A stretch of 64,000 nt of DNA from NCBI GenBank assembly GCA_044224315.1, contig JBGAKR010000005.1, forward strand, positions 186,001 through 250,000. The letters run 5' to 3'. Below are positions 26,927 through 36,285 of the stretch, piece by piece (positions within the stretch are counted from its first letter, which is position 1; every line of letters starts with the position of its first letter). The notes under the pieces are model-generated. The model had not been told where the DNA came from and did no database searches. It saw only the letters and a list, made by a program, of their open reading frames with translations. This DNA comes from JAGXTF01 sp044224315. GTDB lineage: Bacteria; Bacteroidota; Bacteroidia; NS11-12g; UBA955. The translations under genes and the position numbers were made by a program.

Positions 26927-29068
26927 TTAATTCCAGGAGAATTTATAGCGATAATCCTGGATATCGGCGGCACTTTTCAGTACTTCCTGCAGGCGGTTCA
27001 GGAGGTATTGAGGCTGATTCATAAAATCAACTACATCATCCAAACCTGCTTTGGGAACTTCTACCTTATCTTTTTTATCTACCCAAATTACGGCAGTGGC
27101 GCTAACACCAGAAACAGGTTTGCTCAGTGCTTTTTCTTTTACCCCAAAAATGGCACCCAGAATTTTGGGTTCATTGTACAGTTGGGGAATAAAGTTGCTA
27201 CCCATTTTCAGGCCTTCCATCGGAATTAAAGTAGCACCGGTTTTTTGAGCCAGTTCTTCAGGGGTTTTGGCCGATTTCATGGCTTCAGCAAATTTGGCTT
27301 CCAGTTTTTTGCCTTTTAATACGTTGCGCACCAATGGTTCGATTTTTTCTTTTACATCAGCAATGGTAGCGTATCCGGCTTTACGCACATTGGTGGTCAT
27401 TACTACCATGTGGCGGCTAGAGAAGGCAAATACATCAGAGATATCGTTGAGTTTGCGTTCGTCATCAAACAACCAACCCAAAATGGCTTTTACATCGGCA
27501 GGCTGATCCAGGCCGGGGATATTGCGGTCTTCGGTTTTTACACCTTTTTTAATGCGGGGGGTAAGCGCCATTTTATCGCGGGTAGCTTCAAAGGTTTTGG
27601 CATCACCCTGCACCATGGCGTTGTAGAATTTGCGGCTTTCGTTGTTTACCAGTTTCACGGTTTCAGGACCAGGGGTAATGGCAATGGTTTTAACCCTGTA
27701 TTTTACCTGGGTATAATCCGGATCATCCAGGGCTTTCATTACATGGTAACCAAATTCGGTTTTTACCACTTCTACAGTCCCTTTTTTAGCGCGTACGCAG
27801 AATTCTTTGTAAGCTTTTACATACTGGCTAGGATCGGCCCAACCGTAATCACCGCCTTTAGAGGCAGAACCACCGTCTAAGCTCCATTCGCCGGCCAGTT
27901 TACCGATATCGGCACCGCCGCGCACCTGGGCAGCCAGTTCGTTGGCTTTAGCCAAAGCAGCTGCTGAGTCTTTAATAATAGATTTATTTGGAGCGGGAGA
28001 ACCGTCGAATTTGATAAGAATGTGCGCTACGTGAGTCATAGGCACACTGTCTTTTTTCTCGGCAATCTTTTGGTAAACGGTGTATTTTCCATCCTTATAG
28101 AAGGGACCTACCACTGAATACATTTTAGAAGGCCAAACCTGTTGAGAAACTTCAACCGGGGTTTCAGGCGCCAGTTTACCGCGACTTACAAAGCCAACTA
28201 CCCCTTCACCGGCGGTGTCGGGTTTGGTTTCAGCAGCCATGGTTTTCACAGCCTGGTCGGCCTGGTCTTTGGCATAAGCCGAGTCGGCTTTGCTTGGAAT
28301 AATGTCCCACACAACATAAGTAATGTCGCGAGAGTCTACAGGTTGTTTGTATTCTTCTTTATGTTCATCCAGGTAAGCCTGTAAATCGGCATCGGTAACC
28401 TTTACATCTTTATCCAGAATGGTATTGAAATTCAGGGCAATCAATTTGCCATCTACGCCCTGGTTGGTAGCGATATAGTTAAAACCGCGTTCGTTTTTGG
28501 GAGTATAGATACATTTGCTGATATAGCGGGCATAGCGCTGCTCCAGAGCCTGGTCTTTCATGTTTTTGAAGAAAGCCAGCAGTTGCTCTTTTTCTTTGGT
28601 GCGGTTTTGAACCTGATCGCGGTAGGCTTTTAATTTTTTAGGATCGTATTTGCCATCGGTTTGCAGGCTTTGCTCCTGTTTCAGCTGATCGGATGGAAAT
28701 TCACCGGCCACCATTTCATTGAAATCGGCTTCTGAAATATACAGATTGGCCTTTTTCAGCATGGCTTCGATGGTTTTTTCGCGGATTACTGAAGTCCAGG
28801 CCTGGTCGAAAATCTCTTTCTGGGTATTTTCGGTTACCTTAAAGTTGGGGTTTGCAGATTCGCGTTCGAAGATTTCCTGGGCGCGTGCAGTCAACTCGGG
28901 CTCATGAACCTTGGTTCCGAAAATGGTACCAACCAAATCCTGGTCTTTTTGGCCCATGCCAGTCATTTTATTGCCGGTAACAATGTCACCCACAACGAAT
29001 AAAATAAGGGCCACAATGATAACAATTACCACTGCCCCTGAGTTTCTTAGCTTTTGAATAATAGCCAT
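26927..29068 (-). CDS. Membrane-anchored periplasmic peptidyl-prolyl isomerase (PpiD/SurA-like)
   Basis: A 713-aa folding factor. One N-terminal membrane helix (about 11-29, VVIVIIVALILFVVGDIV) anchors a SurA_N-like chaperone region (about 40-220), followed by a parvulin PPIC domain (about 340-445; THVAHILIKF, GDYGWADP, KTEFGYHVMK) and a second SurA-like region. It is PpiD-like in layout and common in Bacteroidota. ATG 29068 is chosen because a perfect -7 box (TATTTTTG, 29090-29097, minus strand) overlaps the upstream in-frame TTG at 29092, so that TTG cannot be in the transcript. Confidence 0.88.
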   Translation of the reverse strand: MAIIQKLRNSGAVVIVIIVALILFVVGDIVTGNKMTGMGQKDQDLVGTIFGTKVHEPELTARAQEIFERESANPNFKVTENTQKEIFDQAWTSVIREKTIEAMLKKANLYISEADFNEMVAGEFPSDQLKQEQSLQTDGKYDPKKLKAYRDQVQNRTKEKEQLLAFFKNMKDQALEQRYARYISKCIYTPKNERGFNYIATNQGVDGKLIALNFNTILDKDVKVTDADLQAYLDEHKEEYKQPVDSRDITYVVWDIIPSKADSAYAKDQADQAVKTMAAETKPDTAGEGVVGFVSRGKLAPETPVEVSQQVWPSKMYSVVGPFYKDGKYTVYQKIAEKKDSVPMTHVAHILIKFDGSPAPNKSIIKDSAAALAKANELAAQVRGGADIGKLAGEWSLDGGSASKGGDYGWADPSQYVKAYKEFCVRAKKGTVEVVKTEFGYHVMKALDDPDYTQVKYRVKTIAITPGPETVKLVNNESRKFYNAMVQGDAKTFEATRDKMALTPRIKKGVKTEDRNIPGLDQPADVKAILGWLFDDERKLNDISDVFAFSSRHMVVMTTNVRKAGYATIADVKEKIEPLVRNVLKGKKLEAKFAEAMKSAKTPEELAQKTGATLIPMEGLKMGSNFIPQLYNEPKILGAIFGVKEKALSKPVSGVSATAVIWVDKKDKVEVPKAGLDDVVDFMNQPQYLLNRLQEVLKSAADIQDYRYKFSWN

Positions 29069-29089
29069 AGTTGGTCTAAAAAAGGACGG

Positions 29090-29097
29090 CAAAAATA
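29090..29097 (-). promoter_or_regulatory. -7 box TATTTTTG for the PPIase gene
   Basis: Exact TAnnTTTG match on the minus strand, 21 nt upstream of ATG 29068. It rules out the TTG start at 29092. Confidence 0.5.
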
Positions 29098-29221
29098 GGG
29101 GTTTCGGGCATTAAATACCAATGAAATTGAGAAAAATGACAGCCTACAGAAATCAGCCGAACAAAAACAGGGTTAATCCTTTACAGTAAAGGGATTGAAC
29201 ACAAAATATTCGCAGAGGAAT

Positions 29222-30769
29222 TTACTTTCGCTCTATGTAAAAGTCCTTTTCTATCTTCTTTCCTTTGAAAGAAAGCGTCACTTTATACACTCCATGCGGC
29301 AATTTGTCGGCCGGAATCAGCACTTCGTTTTCGGCACTAATCAGCGGATTGAACAATTGCTTGAAGAAAATCTGCTCTCCCCGCTTAAATTCAAGGGTGC
29401 AACTTTTATACCCCGGCAGGTAAAAATGGATGTACACCTGCGAGGTATCTTTCAACTGCAGGATTTGTAAATAAGGCGCCTTGATATTTGTTTTTTCGCT
29501 TTTCAATGCCTTGGCATCAAAGGCGGCCACGTTTACAGTTGCTATCATTTTTTCGGCATCATAAACGGTGTAGGCGGTGCGCAAAATGCCCTTGGCCGCA
29601 GCTATGCTGATGTAGTCGCCAAAGAAGATTTTAGAACCGGGCACACAAAAACACTCAGGGGTAATGCGTATGTTTTTCCCGGGTTTGGCCCCATTTAAAG
29701 GGGCAACATACAAGTCGGTATATCCGTTAAACTCCGAATTGCGGCGGTCGTACCAGGTTATGTACACTTTGTTTTTAGCCCTGTCGGTAGTTACAGCCGG
29801 CATATACTGGTCACGGCCATTTTTCAGGGGATCATTGTGCACGCGTATGGGGGCCGTCCAGGTTTTGCCCAGGTCGGATGAGTAGAGGTAAAACACATCC
29901 TGGTCGCCATTGCGGTTGTCGCCAAACACTACGTATAGTTTTCCTTTGTTATCTGCGGTTATAAAGGGCATGCTGTTGCTGCGCATCAGGCCTTTTACAT
30001 CCTCGGTATTCCAGCTGCCTTTCTGGGTGGCCAAGATTTTGTCCTTGCCCCAGGTTTTGCCTCCATCCAGGCTCATATCCATCCATATTTTGCCTTTGCC
30101 TGCCCATACTACAAAAAGCTCGCCTTTGGGGCCTGTAGCCAGGGTGGCACCCTCCAGGGTGTTGTCGTCATCGGCCGCATCGCCGCAACTATCGCTGATG
30201 GTGATGGCAGTGGTAAAACTATCGCCGTTGTCGCTGTAGGCAAACCGAATACGCGAAGAGTCGGTAGAAAGGGTGCTGCCATATTTGTCAAATTCGGTCC
30301 AGGCTATATAAATGCGGTTGCGGTATTTGCTGCGCTTGCCCTCATCCACACAAAACCAGGGTTTATCCTGCACCTTGGTGCCGTTAAATCCAATGCCACA
30401 GGAAGTAAAGGTTTTGCCCTGGTCGCTGCTTTTTTCAAAAACCATGCGATCGAACTGGGCGGGCCAGGGTTTATCGGGATTTTTGGCCAGGTGGCAAACA
30501 TAAAAATCGCCCCAGGAGGTGATATAAACCACCGGATCGCCATAGAAGCCTTCTTTGGGCTTTAAAAAATTGGGGGTCCAGTTATAGCCGCCGTTTTCGC
30601 TGATAAAAAAGAGGGAGGTGTTGGAACCCAGTATTTGGGAAGAAGGGTATTTGGGATCGATGGAAATACAGGGTTCGTTGGTTTCAATTCCGTCGGGATG
30701 CAGGGGGATAATGCTGATTTGGGCGTGCAAACCCAAGGGGATGAAAATTATAAATAATAACCAACGCAT
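29222..30769 (-). CDS. Secreted sialidase-like (BNR/Asp-box) beta-propeller protein
   Basis: A 515-aa exported protein. The ATG at 30769 starts a signal peptide (MRWLLFIIFIPLGLHAQ); an in-frame extension to 30856 only translates low-complexity intergenic repeats. Four Asp-box motifs mark propeller blades: SENGGYNW, SSDQGKTF, SLDGGKTW and SSDLGKTW. The C-terminal ~80 residues look like a small beta domain (FIPADKLPHGVYKVTL-type ending), similar to, but not a clear, sorting domain. The exo-alpha-sialidase arginine triad cannot be confirmed by eye, so it may be a glycosidase relative or a binding propeller. Confidence 0.72.
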   Translation of the reverse strand: MRWLLFIIFIPLGLHAQISIIPLHPDGIETNEPCISIDPKYPSSQILGSNTSLFFISENGGYNWTPNFLKPKEGFYGDPVVYITSWGDFYVCHLAKNPDKPWPAQFDRMVFEKSSDQGKTFTSCGIGFNGTKVQDKPWFCVDEGKRSKYRNRIYIAWTEFDKYGSTLSTDSSRIRFAYSDNGDSFTTAITISDSCGDAADDDNTLEGATLATGPKGELFVVWAGKGKIWMDMSLDGGKTWGKDKILATQKGSWNTEDVKGLMRSNSMPFITADNKGKLYVVFGDNRNGDQDVFYLYSSDLGKTWTAPIRVHNDPLKNGRDQYMPAVTTDRAKNKVYITWYDRRNSEFNGYTDLYVAPLNGAKPGKNIRITPECFCVPGSKIFFGDYISIAAAKGILRTAYTVYDAEKMIATVNVAAFDAKALKSEKTNIKAPYLQILQLKDTSQVYIHFYLPGYKSCTLEFKRGEQIFFKQLFNPLISAENEVLIPADKLPHGVYKVTLSFKGKKIEKDFYIERK

Positions 30770-31521
30770 GGGGCAAAGGTAAAATGCAGAATGTAAAATG
30801 GAGAATGTAAAATTGAACAGCCAATTTTGAATTGTGAATTGTGAATTGTGAATCAAACAGCCAATTCACTGTGGATACTAACTGCTTTTTTACGCAACCA
30901 CTGCCCCTACTCCCTGCTCCCTATTGGAATGTAGAATGTAAAATGTAGAATGTAGAATGTAGAATGTAAAATTAAACAGCCTCCGCCACAATTACAATGG
31001 GCGAACCACATAGATACATAGTTAAACAGCCAGAAGTGTACATAGTTTTTTTGCAATGATTTTCTCGATTGGGCATCCTTCACAATTCATAATTCACAAT
31101 TAAAAAGCGCAGCCTTTAGTATCCTATGTTTTCTATGTGTTTTAACTATTGCTCACTATGTGGTTAAATCGGGTAAAGAGGCTATAATTGCTGCTTTTTC
31201 AATGGGTGGGCCCTGCAGGATGAATGCACTTTGAATGCACTTTGGACGCAATCTGGATAAACTCTGAGGTGGGAGAAACGTGGGAGAAACCCGAGAGAAA
31301 GGTGGGAGAAATGTGGGAGGGAGTTTTTGAAATCAGGATGAAAAAAAACTCCCTATAGAATTTAAACCCAAAGTTAATTTTTCTTAGCCTAAAAATCAAC
31401 CAGCAATTTAACAAATTATTTGTTCATTTTTGTTTTATAATCCGGGCAAGGGTTGATTGGGTCTATTGCCAATATTTAAACCCGGCATTCGTACCATTAA
31501 TTAGATTTTATTGTAGATTTT
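30770..31521. repeat. 750-bp non-coding stretch made of short repeated 'words'
   Basis: No credible gene. It contains tandem near-repeats of AATGTAAAAT / GTAGAATGT (30785-30815 and 30929-30970), three AATTGTGAATTG-type units (30830-30853), repeated AACAGCC (hexamer ACAGCC at 30818, 30857, 30976, 31026), two CACATAGATACATAG-like stretches (near 31010 and 31125), and repeats of GTGGGAGAAA (31269-31318). It shares vocabulary with the gaps at 33.4, 35.6 and 58.4 kb. Confidence 0.7.
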
Positions 31522-32289
31522 TTATTGAATGATATTATATTTTTTTATGTCCCAATTCAAAGTTACAGGCTGATTATTACTGATTAGATAGGAATGTACA
31601 ACATACTTGATTAATCCAACTTTTTTGGCATAATACGTATATGAAGGTCCTCCTTCTAAAATCAAATTATTTCGAATTTGAGGAAAAAAAATATCCCTCT
31701 CAATATAAAAAACCCTGACCGTATCAAAAGTATGGCCGTTTAATGCATAATTAATTAGGGTTGAGTCTAATTTAACAACTCCTGAACTATATGTTCTCCA
31801 TGCTGTATCAAAGCGATGCATAAAAACAATTCCATGGTTTACCCCTCCACCACCAGATATGTTATTCTTCTGGTCATTCTTTTCAAACAAATAAGCCCTT
31901 TCTGGCAGCGGATATGCATTAACTCTTTCCCCTGTTGTCCAAATATGATATTCGTGCCGGTTGCCCCATCCATCCACCCTGTCGCTTTTCATATAAACAT
32001 CCATGAGCTCCTGGGTAAGGGTTGTATTCTTGCTCCATTCCTCAAAACCTTTGCTGCTGCTCTCCCCTATTTGAGAATCGGTTACATATACACTATCTAT
32101 TTCTTTGGTTACATTGTTTTGGTACACCCACCAGGTTCCTTTTTTAAAATACATGTAATCTTTTGCATCATCCAGGGTATAGTGAAAATTGCGATAAGGC
32201 GCTTCCTTGGGGTTTTTGCAATTACTGGCAATAAGCAAAACAAATGCTGAAATAAATACCCCCGAATATTGCAAAATGCGCTTTAACAA
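31522..32289 (-). CDS. Putative lipoprotein of unknown function
   Basis: I do not recognise the family. The N-terminus has a hydrophobic stretch ending in a lipobox-like ASNC, followed by KNPKEAPYRNF, as in Bacteroidota surface lipoproteins. The rest (YFKKGTWWVYQN, DSVYVTDSQIGE, NLILEGGPSYTYYAKKVGLIKYV) is beta-rich and typical of small hypothetical lipoproteins. There is no ATG in frame. The open frame begins with TTG at 32307, which lies inside a perfect -7 box, so the TTG at 32289 (MLKRILQYSGVF...) is my best start; TTG 32274 is also possible. Confidence 0.6.
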   Translation of the reverse strand: MLKRILQYSGVFISAFVLLIASNCKNPKEAPYRNFHYTLDDAKDYMYFKKGTWWVYQNNVTKEIDSVYVTDSQIGESSSKGFEEWSKNTTLTQELMDVYMKSDRVDGWGNRHEYHIWTTGERVNAYPLPERAYLFEKNDQKNNISGGGGVNHGIVFMHRFDTAWRTYSSGVVKLDSTLINYALNGHTFDTVRVFYIERDIFFPQIRNNLILEGGPSYTYYAKKVGLIKYVVHSYLISNNQPVTLNWDIKKYNIIQ

Positions 32290-32293
32290 ATCA

Positions 32294-32332
32294 ATTATTT
32301 CATTCAAATTTATTCAATTTGAATGAAATAAT
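32294..32332. promoter_or_regulatory. 17-bp palindrome overlapping the promoter of the 31522-32289 gene
   Basis: Perfect inverted repeat (arms 32294-32310 and 32316-32332, loop TATTC). The minus-strand -7 box TAAATTTG occupies 32305-32312, inside the left arm and loop. This is a possible operator or cruciform; the A+T-rich composition makes chance symmetry somewhat easier. Confidence 0.45.
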
Positions 32333-32479
32333 AAATATATGAACTGACTATTTTCCGGCTTTTAGAATATACTCCCATTCGTGTGACATTCAAATAATAA
32401 AAAGTTTTCTCCCTCAATTAATTGGGTGCAAATCTTATGCAGAAATGCGCTTATTTTTTTTTTAATAAAACCGCTTGCC

Positions 32480-33442
32480 TTAAGCCATTGCGGCGGCATG
32501 GTGTTTGGCGCCCAGCCAGCGTTCGGCATCGAGGGCGGCCATGCAGCCACTACCTGCAGCGGTTACAGCCTGGCGGTAGGTTTTATCCTGGGCATCGCCT
32601 GCGCAGAAAACGCCCTCAATGTTGGTATAAGTGCTGCCGGGTTTGGTAATTACATAGCCCTGCTCATCGAGGTTGAGGTAATCTTTAAAAATGGCGGTAT
32701 TGGGTTCGTGGCCGATGGCTACAAAAAATCCGTAAATGGGAATTTCGCGTTTTTCGCCGGTTTTGTTGTTTACCACACGCACACCCTCTACTACGTTTGT
32801 ACCTAAAATTTCTTCGGTTTCGGTATTAAACAGAATTTCGATATTGGGAGTATTTTCCACCCTGTGCTGCATGGCTTTGGAAGCGCGGAACTCATCGCGG
32901 CGCACAATCATATATACCTTGGTGCAGATTTTAGAAAGGTAGGTAGCCTCTTCGCAAGCGGTATCACCGGCCCCTACAATGGCCACATCTTTGCCGCGGT
33001 AAAAGAAACCATCACAAACCGCACAGGCACTTACACCACCCCCGTTTAAGCGGGTTTCGCTTTCAATGCCCAGCCATTTGGCCGAAGCTCCGGTGCAAAT
33101 AATTACAGATTCGGCAATAATTTCTTTTGTACCATCTACCATCAATTTTTGCGGCCCCCCGTTTTTGAATTCAACCGAGGTAACCATGCCAAAACGGATA
33201 TCAGCGCCCAGGCGGGTGGCTTGTTTTTTAAACAGCTCCATCATTTCGGGGCCTTCTACCCCATCGGGATAACCGGGATAGTTTTCTACTTCGGTGGTAA
33301 TGGTAAGCTGGCCACCGGGCTGCAAACCTTCATATAAAACGGGTTTCATATCTGCACGGGCGGCATAAATGGCAGCTGTATATCCGGCAGGGCCGCTTCC
33401 GATGATCAGGCATTCTACGTGTTCGGGGGTATTCTCGGTCAT
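32480..33442 (-). CDS. trxB: Thioredoxin-disulfide reductase
   Basis: Cytoplasmic NADPH-dependent FAD flavoprotein that reduces thioredoxin, 320 aa from ATG 33442 (MTENTPEH). The FAD-binding GSGPAG is near residue 17, the redox-active CAVCDG near 140, the NADPH-binding GAGDTACEEA near 158 and the second FAD motif GVFCAGD near 285. The upstream in-frame start at 33472 is rejected because a perfect -7 box (33452-33459) sits between it and the ATG. The C-terminal tail (AKHHAAAMA) is short and unremarkable. Confidence 0.95.
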   Translation of the reverse strand: MTENTPEHVECLIIGSGPAGYTAAIYAARADMKPVLYEGLQPGGQLTITTEVENYPGYPDGVEGPEMMELFKKQATRLGADIRFGMVTSVEFKNGGPQKLMVDGTKEIIAESVIICTGASAKWLGIESETRLNGGGVSACAVCDGFFYRGKDVAIVGAGDTACEEATYLSKICTKVYMIVRRDEFRASKAMQHRVENTPNIEILFNTETEEILGTNVVEGVRVVNNKTGEKREIPIYGFFVAIGHEPNTAIFKDYLNLDEQGYVITKPGSTYTNIEGVFCAGDAQDKTYRQAVTAAGSGCMAALDAERWLGAKHHAAAMA

Positions 33443-34088
33443 ATTAAAGTGCAAAGTTACAATACATATCAATTAGGTAATCTATGATGTGAATTAGATG
33501 TGCGTGAATAATGAATAATGATTAAGGTTTAGTGATTAAGGATTAATGAACAGCCAGTTCAATGCTGGCCCGACCAATGTCGGGCGGGAACAGCCAATGT
33601 TTAGTGATTAAGGTTTAAGGTTTAATGAACAGCCGGTTTAATGCTTGCCCGAACGAAAGTGAGGATAGAAAAATCCGAAATCGGATATCGGATTTTGAAT
33701 ATCGGATAGCGGAATTCCGCAGCGCTATTCCCCCAGGGTCGCGCACGACCAAGGATGCGTGAACCAAATAGTTCCCAGTAGTTTCAAATGCAGACGAAAC
33801 ATAGGAAACCAAAGATTTCACCCGTTGACAATAAGTAAAGATCAAACCCGAACGAAAGTGAGGATAGAAAAATCCGCAATCTAAAATCGGATATCAGATA
33901 ACGGATATTCGTTATCAGATATCAAAGGCCCTGGCCGCCAAAGCAAAAGGTCCGAAGCGACCGACCCCTACAGGGTGGTACCAAAATCCGCAATCCAGCA
34001 TCTGCGATCCGAAATCTACGGCTGTCGATACGGCTGTCTTTCGGCTGTTCGTCGGCTGTTTAATCGGCTGTCGTTACGGCTGCCCAAT
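33443..34088. repeat. Compound intergenic repeat block (module 1 + module 2 + CGGCTG array)
   Basis: No gene. After short 'words' (33510-33640, with ACAGCC at 33550, 33590 and 33629) comes module 1 core (33733-33874), then module 2 (33875-34082). Module 2 contains a near-palindrome around AACGGATATTCGTT and ends in six CGGCTG units starting at 34019, 34031, 34042, 34053, 34065 and 34077. The same module 1 + module 2 order recurs at 36144-36504. Confidence 0.85.
33452..33459 (-). promoter_or_regulatory. -7 box TAACTTTG for trxB
   Basis: Exact TAnnTTTG on the minus strand, only 9 nt from the trxB ATG, implying a very short leader. Confidence 0.5.
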
Positions 34089-35138
34089 TCACCTCATATT
34101 TCCCCCAAAAATATAGGGATACGAAGCAGGGGTAAAATATGGCGCCGTTCGGGCCCTGCAGAATATATAATTCCCCGAACTGTAAATCTCCGTTAGTTCA
34201 TAGGGGGCTATGTTTAGGTTTTTCACCAGCTTGGGCTTTGCCAGATTGCCCAGGTCGTAAATTCTCATCTCCTGAAAACCGGCGTATAAAAATCCATTGT
34301 GCAAAATGGCATCTCCGTATGTGAGATTTATGCGGCTTTTGATCTCTGGGTTGGCGGCATCTTTTACATCGATTACAATAATTTTGGTATTCGAATTACA
34401 GATTAATACATTGTTTTCCAACCTCAGACCACTGCACAATTGCTCTTTAATTACGGATAGCACTTTAGGGGCATTTCGCACTGAAATATCAATACAATAC
34501 ACATTGCCTTTGCTGCTTGATAAATACAAAACATTGTCTTTTTCCACGGCATATCCATCGCCTATGATATCCGGAAATTTCAGGGTAGAAACCACCAGGG
34601 TATTCATATCGGTAATATGTTTGCCCACAGCCAAATTTAAATTATAGCATTTTACCTCCACGGTATTGCCATCAAGGGCCCAGAGATAGCCATCTTTCAG
34701 GCCGCATAGAAATAGTTTTCTATATTCCGCATTCCGTTCAAAGCTGGCCCGTTTTTTTATCTTCCCTTTTTCGCTAATATCTATCCAATAGGCTGTAGTG
34801 GCAGTATTTTCAAGCCAGGTAGGATTGCCTGGAATCATAATGGACTTATCATCCTGGTCGCGGAAAATATTCTGCAAAGGTGCTACCATGCTGCTATCTG
34901 TAATAAACGGTCCCGGATTTTCGGGATCGTCGCAATTGTGGATGCCAATAAAATTATTTTTTGACTCCAGGCTATACCCATTTACCATGATATATGGCAC
35001 TTTGGGCGCAGCGCCTGAAGCCACCAGCAGGGTTTTCAGGGATTTGAACGCCAGATTGGGATCTGTTTCGGTTTTCTTTTTACAGGCAAAAAGAAAAATA
35101 AATGTAATTGAAATTATACTAAAAAATACGCTTCTCAT
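34089..35138 (-). CDS. Lipoprotein with LVIVD-like beta-propeller repeats
   Basis: A 349-aa putative outer-membrane or surface lipoprotein with a signal peptide and lipobox FLFACKKK (Cys near 18). The body shows propeller-like repeats of the LVIVD type (NVYCIDISVRNAPKVLSVI, KIIVIDVKDAANPEIKSRI, EMRIYDLGNLAKPKLVKNL). The biological role is unknown. It overlaps the upstream lipoprotein gene by 4 bp, so the two are translationally coupled. Its stop codon lies 6 bp from a CGGCTG array. Confidence 0.75.
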   Translation of the reverse strand: MRSVFFSIISITFIFLFACKKKTETDPNLAFKSLKTLLVASGAAPKVPYIMVNGYSLESKNNFIGIHNCDDPENPGPFITDSSMVAPLQNIFRDQDDKSIMIPGNPTWLENTATTAYWIDISEKGKIKKRASFERNAEYRKLFLCGLKDGYLWALDGNTVEVKCYNLNLAVGKHITDMNTLVVSTLKFPDIIGDGYAVEKDNVLYLSSSKGNVYCIDISVRNAPKVLSVIKEQLCSGLRLENNVLICNSNTKIIVIDVKDAANPEIKSRINLTYGDAILHNGFLYAGFQEMRIYDLGNLAKPKLVKNLNIAPYELTEIYSSGNYIFCRARTAPYFTPASYPYIFGGNMR

Positions 35139-35617
35139 TTTTTTACAATTACCACCGTTTCAGTGTACATATTGCCCATTTTGAGGGTAGCTGTAAGTTT
35201 ATCACCCTCTTTTTTCGTCACCGTGTATTTGGTCAATCCGGCAAACCAAAAATCAATGTCATTGCCGGCAATTAAGGGTTTGCGTGCATCCCCTTCAAAC
35301 CAGGATTGTTCGGGATAAAAATTGTAAACCCCGTTTGCCATTAAATAAACCGGCTTTATCACATAGCCTTTTATTTTGCCTTTATTTTCTTTTTTACTGA
35401 AATCATCTACCTTGTAAAAAACAAATTTGCCACAATCTTTCAGCACCGTATCCATCACCAACTGATCTAAATAATCGCGCATGACCACATGAAATTCTTT
35501 GATTTCCCACTCCCCTACCAATTGTTTGTAATTGGGCGCTTTGCATGCATTTTGGAAAAAAATTAAAACTGTAGTTGCCAATATCACCCATAAAATATGG
35601 GCCTGTTTAAAAATCAT
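35135..35617 (-). CDS. Small lipoprotein (lipocalin-like size), unknown function
   Basis: A 160-aa putative lipoprotein with a hydrophobic N-terminus and lipobox-like FQNACKAP (Cys near 25). The pattern LVGEWEIKEFHVVM ... KFVFYKVDDFSK resembles the 'lipocalin-like' or DUF-type small lipoproteins common in Bacteroidota, but I cannot name the family. First gene of a two-gene operon with the LVIVD lipoprotein (4-bp overlap). A perfect -7 box lies 6 nt upstream of the ATG. Confidence 0.7.
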   Translation of the reverse strand: MIFKQAHILWVILATTVLIFFQNACKAPNYKQLVGEWEIKEFHVVMRDYLDQLVMDTVLKDCGKFVFYKVDDFSKKENKGKIKGYVIKPVYLMANGVYNFYPEQSWFEGDARKPLIAGNDIDFWFAGLTKYTVTKKEGDKLTATLKMGNMYTETVVIVKK

Positions 35618-35623
35618 ATTTTA

Positions 35624-35631
35624 CAAATATA
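35624..35631 (-). promoter_or_regulatory. -7 box TATATTTG for the lipoprotein operon
   Basis: Exact TAnnTTTG on the minus strand, 6 nt before ATG 35617, implying an almost leaderless mRNA. Confidence 0.5.
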
Positions 35632-35663
35632 CCATTTGCGCAAATATTTTCAGAATTCCACGG

Positions 35664-36285
35664 AATCGGATTTCGGATAGCGGATAACGGATATCGGATT
35701 TTGGATATCGGATAGCGGAATTCCGCAGCGCCATAATCCCAGGGTCGCACACGACCAAAGATGCGTGAACCAAATAGTTCCCAGTAGTTTTAAATGCATA
35801 GAAAACATAGGAAACCAAAGATTTCACCCGTTGACAATAAGTAAAGATCAAACCCGAACGAAAGTGAGGATAGAAAAATCGGATATCGGATTTTGGATAT
35901 CGGATAGCGGATATCGGATTTCCCCCACATTATTCCCCCAGGGTCGCGCACGACCAAGGATGTGTGAACCACATAGTTCACAGTTGTTTTAAATACAGAG
36001 TAAACATAGGATACTAAAGATTTCACCCGTTGACAATAAGTAAAGATCAAACCCGAACGAAAGTGAGGATAGAAAAATCCGAAATCGGATATCGGATTTT
36101 GGATATCGGATAGCGGATATCGGATTTCCCCCACATTATTCCCCCAGGGTCGCGCACGACCAAGGATGCGTGAACCAAATAGTTCCCAGTAGTTTCAAAT
36201 GCAGACGAAACATAGGAAACCAAAGATTTCACCCGTTGACAATAAGTAAAGATCAAACCCGAACGAAAGTGTGGATAGAAAAATC
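35664..36285. repeat. Three tandem ~200-bp repeat units (module 1)
   Basis: The 142-bp core occurs at 35739-35880, 35938-36079 and 36144-36285 (periods 199 and 206 bp), each preceded by GGATATCGGAT-type words. A fourth copy at 33733-33874 differs from the last one at a single position. Cores contain a small hairpin (GGTCGCGCACGACC) and a fixed phrase GATTTCACCCGTTGACAATA. No indels were seen between copies. Confidence 0.9.

Noticed and set aside
30770..30856. N-terminal extension of the sialidase-like protein
   Set aside because: It translates low-complexity intergenic repeats; the signal peptide begins at 30769.
31319..31353. Hairpin GGGAGTTTTT/AAAAACTCCC as a terminator
   Set aside because: The loop is long, the T-tract lies inside the stem rather than after it, and it is ~170 bp from the nearest stop codon.
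31199..31414. 71-codon minus-strand frame
   Set aside because: It overlaps GTGGGAGAAA tandem repeats and shows no domain or promoter.
33615..36256. Repeated minus-strand frames (33615-33845, 35621-35851, 35790-36134, 36047-36256) all coding MIFTYCQRVKSLVSYV-like peptides
   Set aside because: They are translations of the module 1 repeat; ends vary with the flanking words, there is no promoter or conserved stop, and the differences between copies do not favour silent codon positions. A coding role is unlikely.
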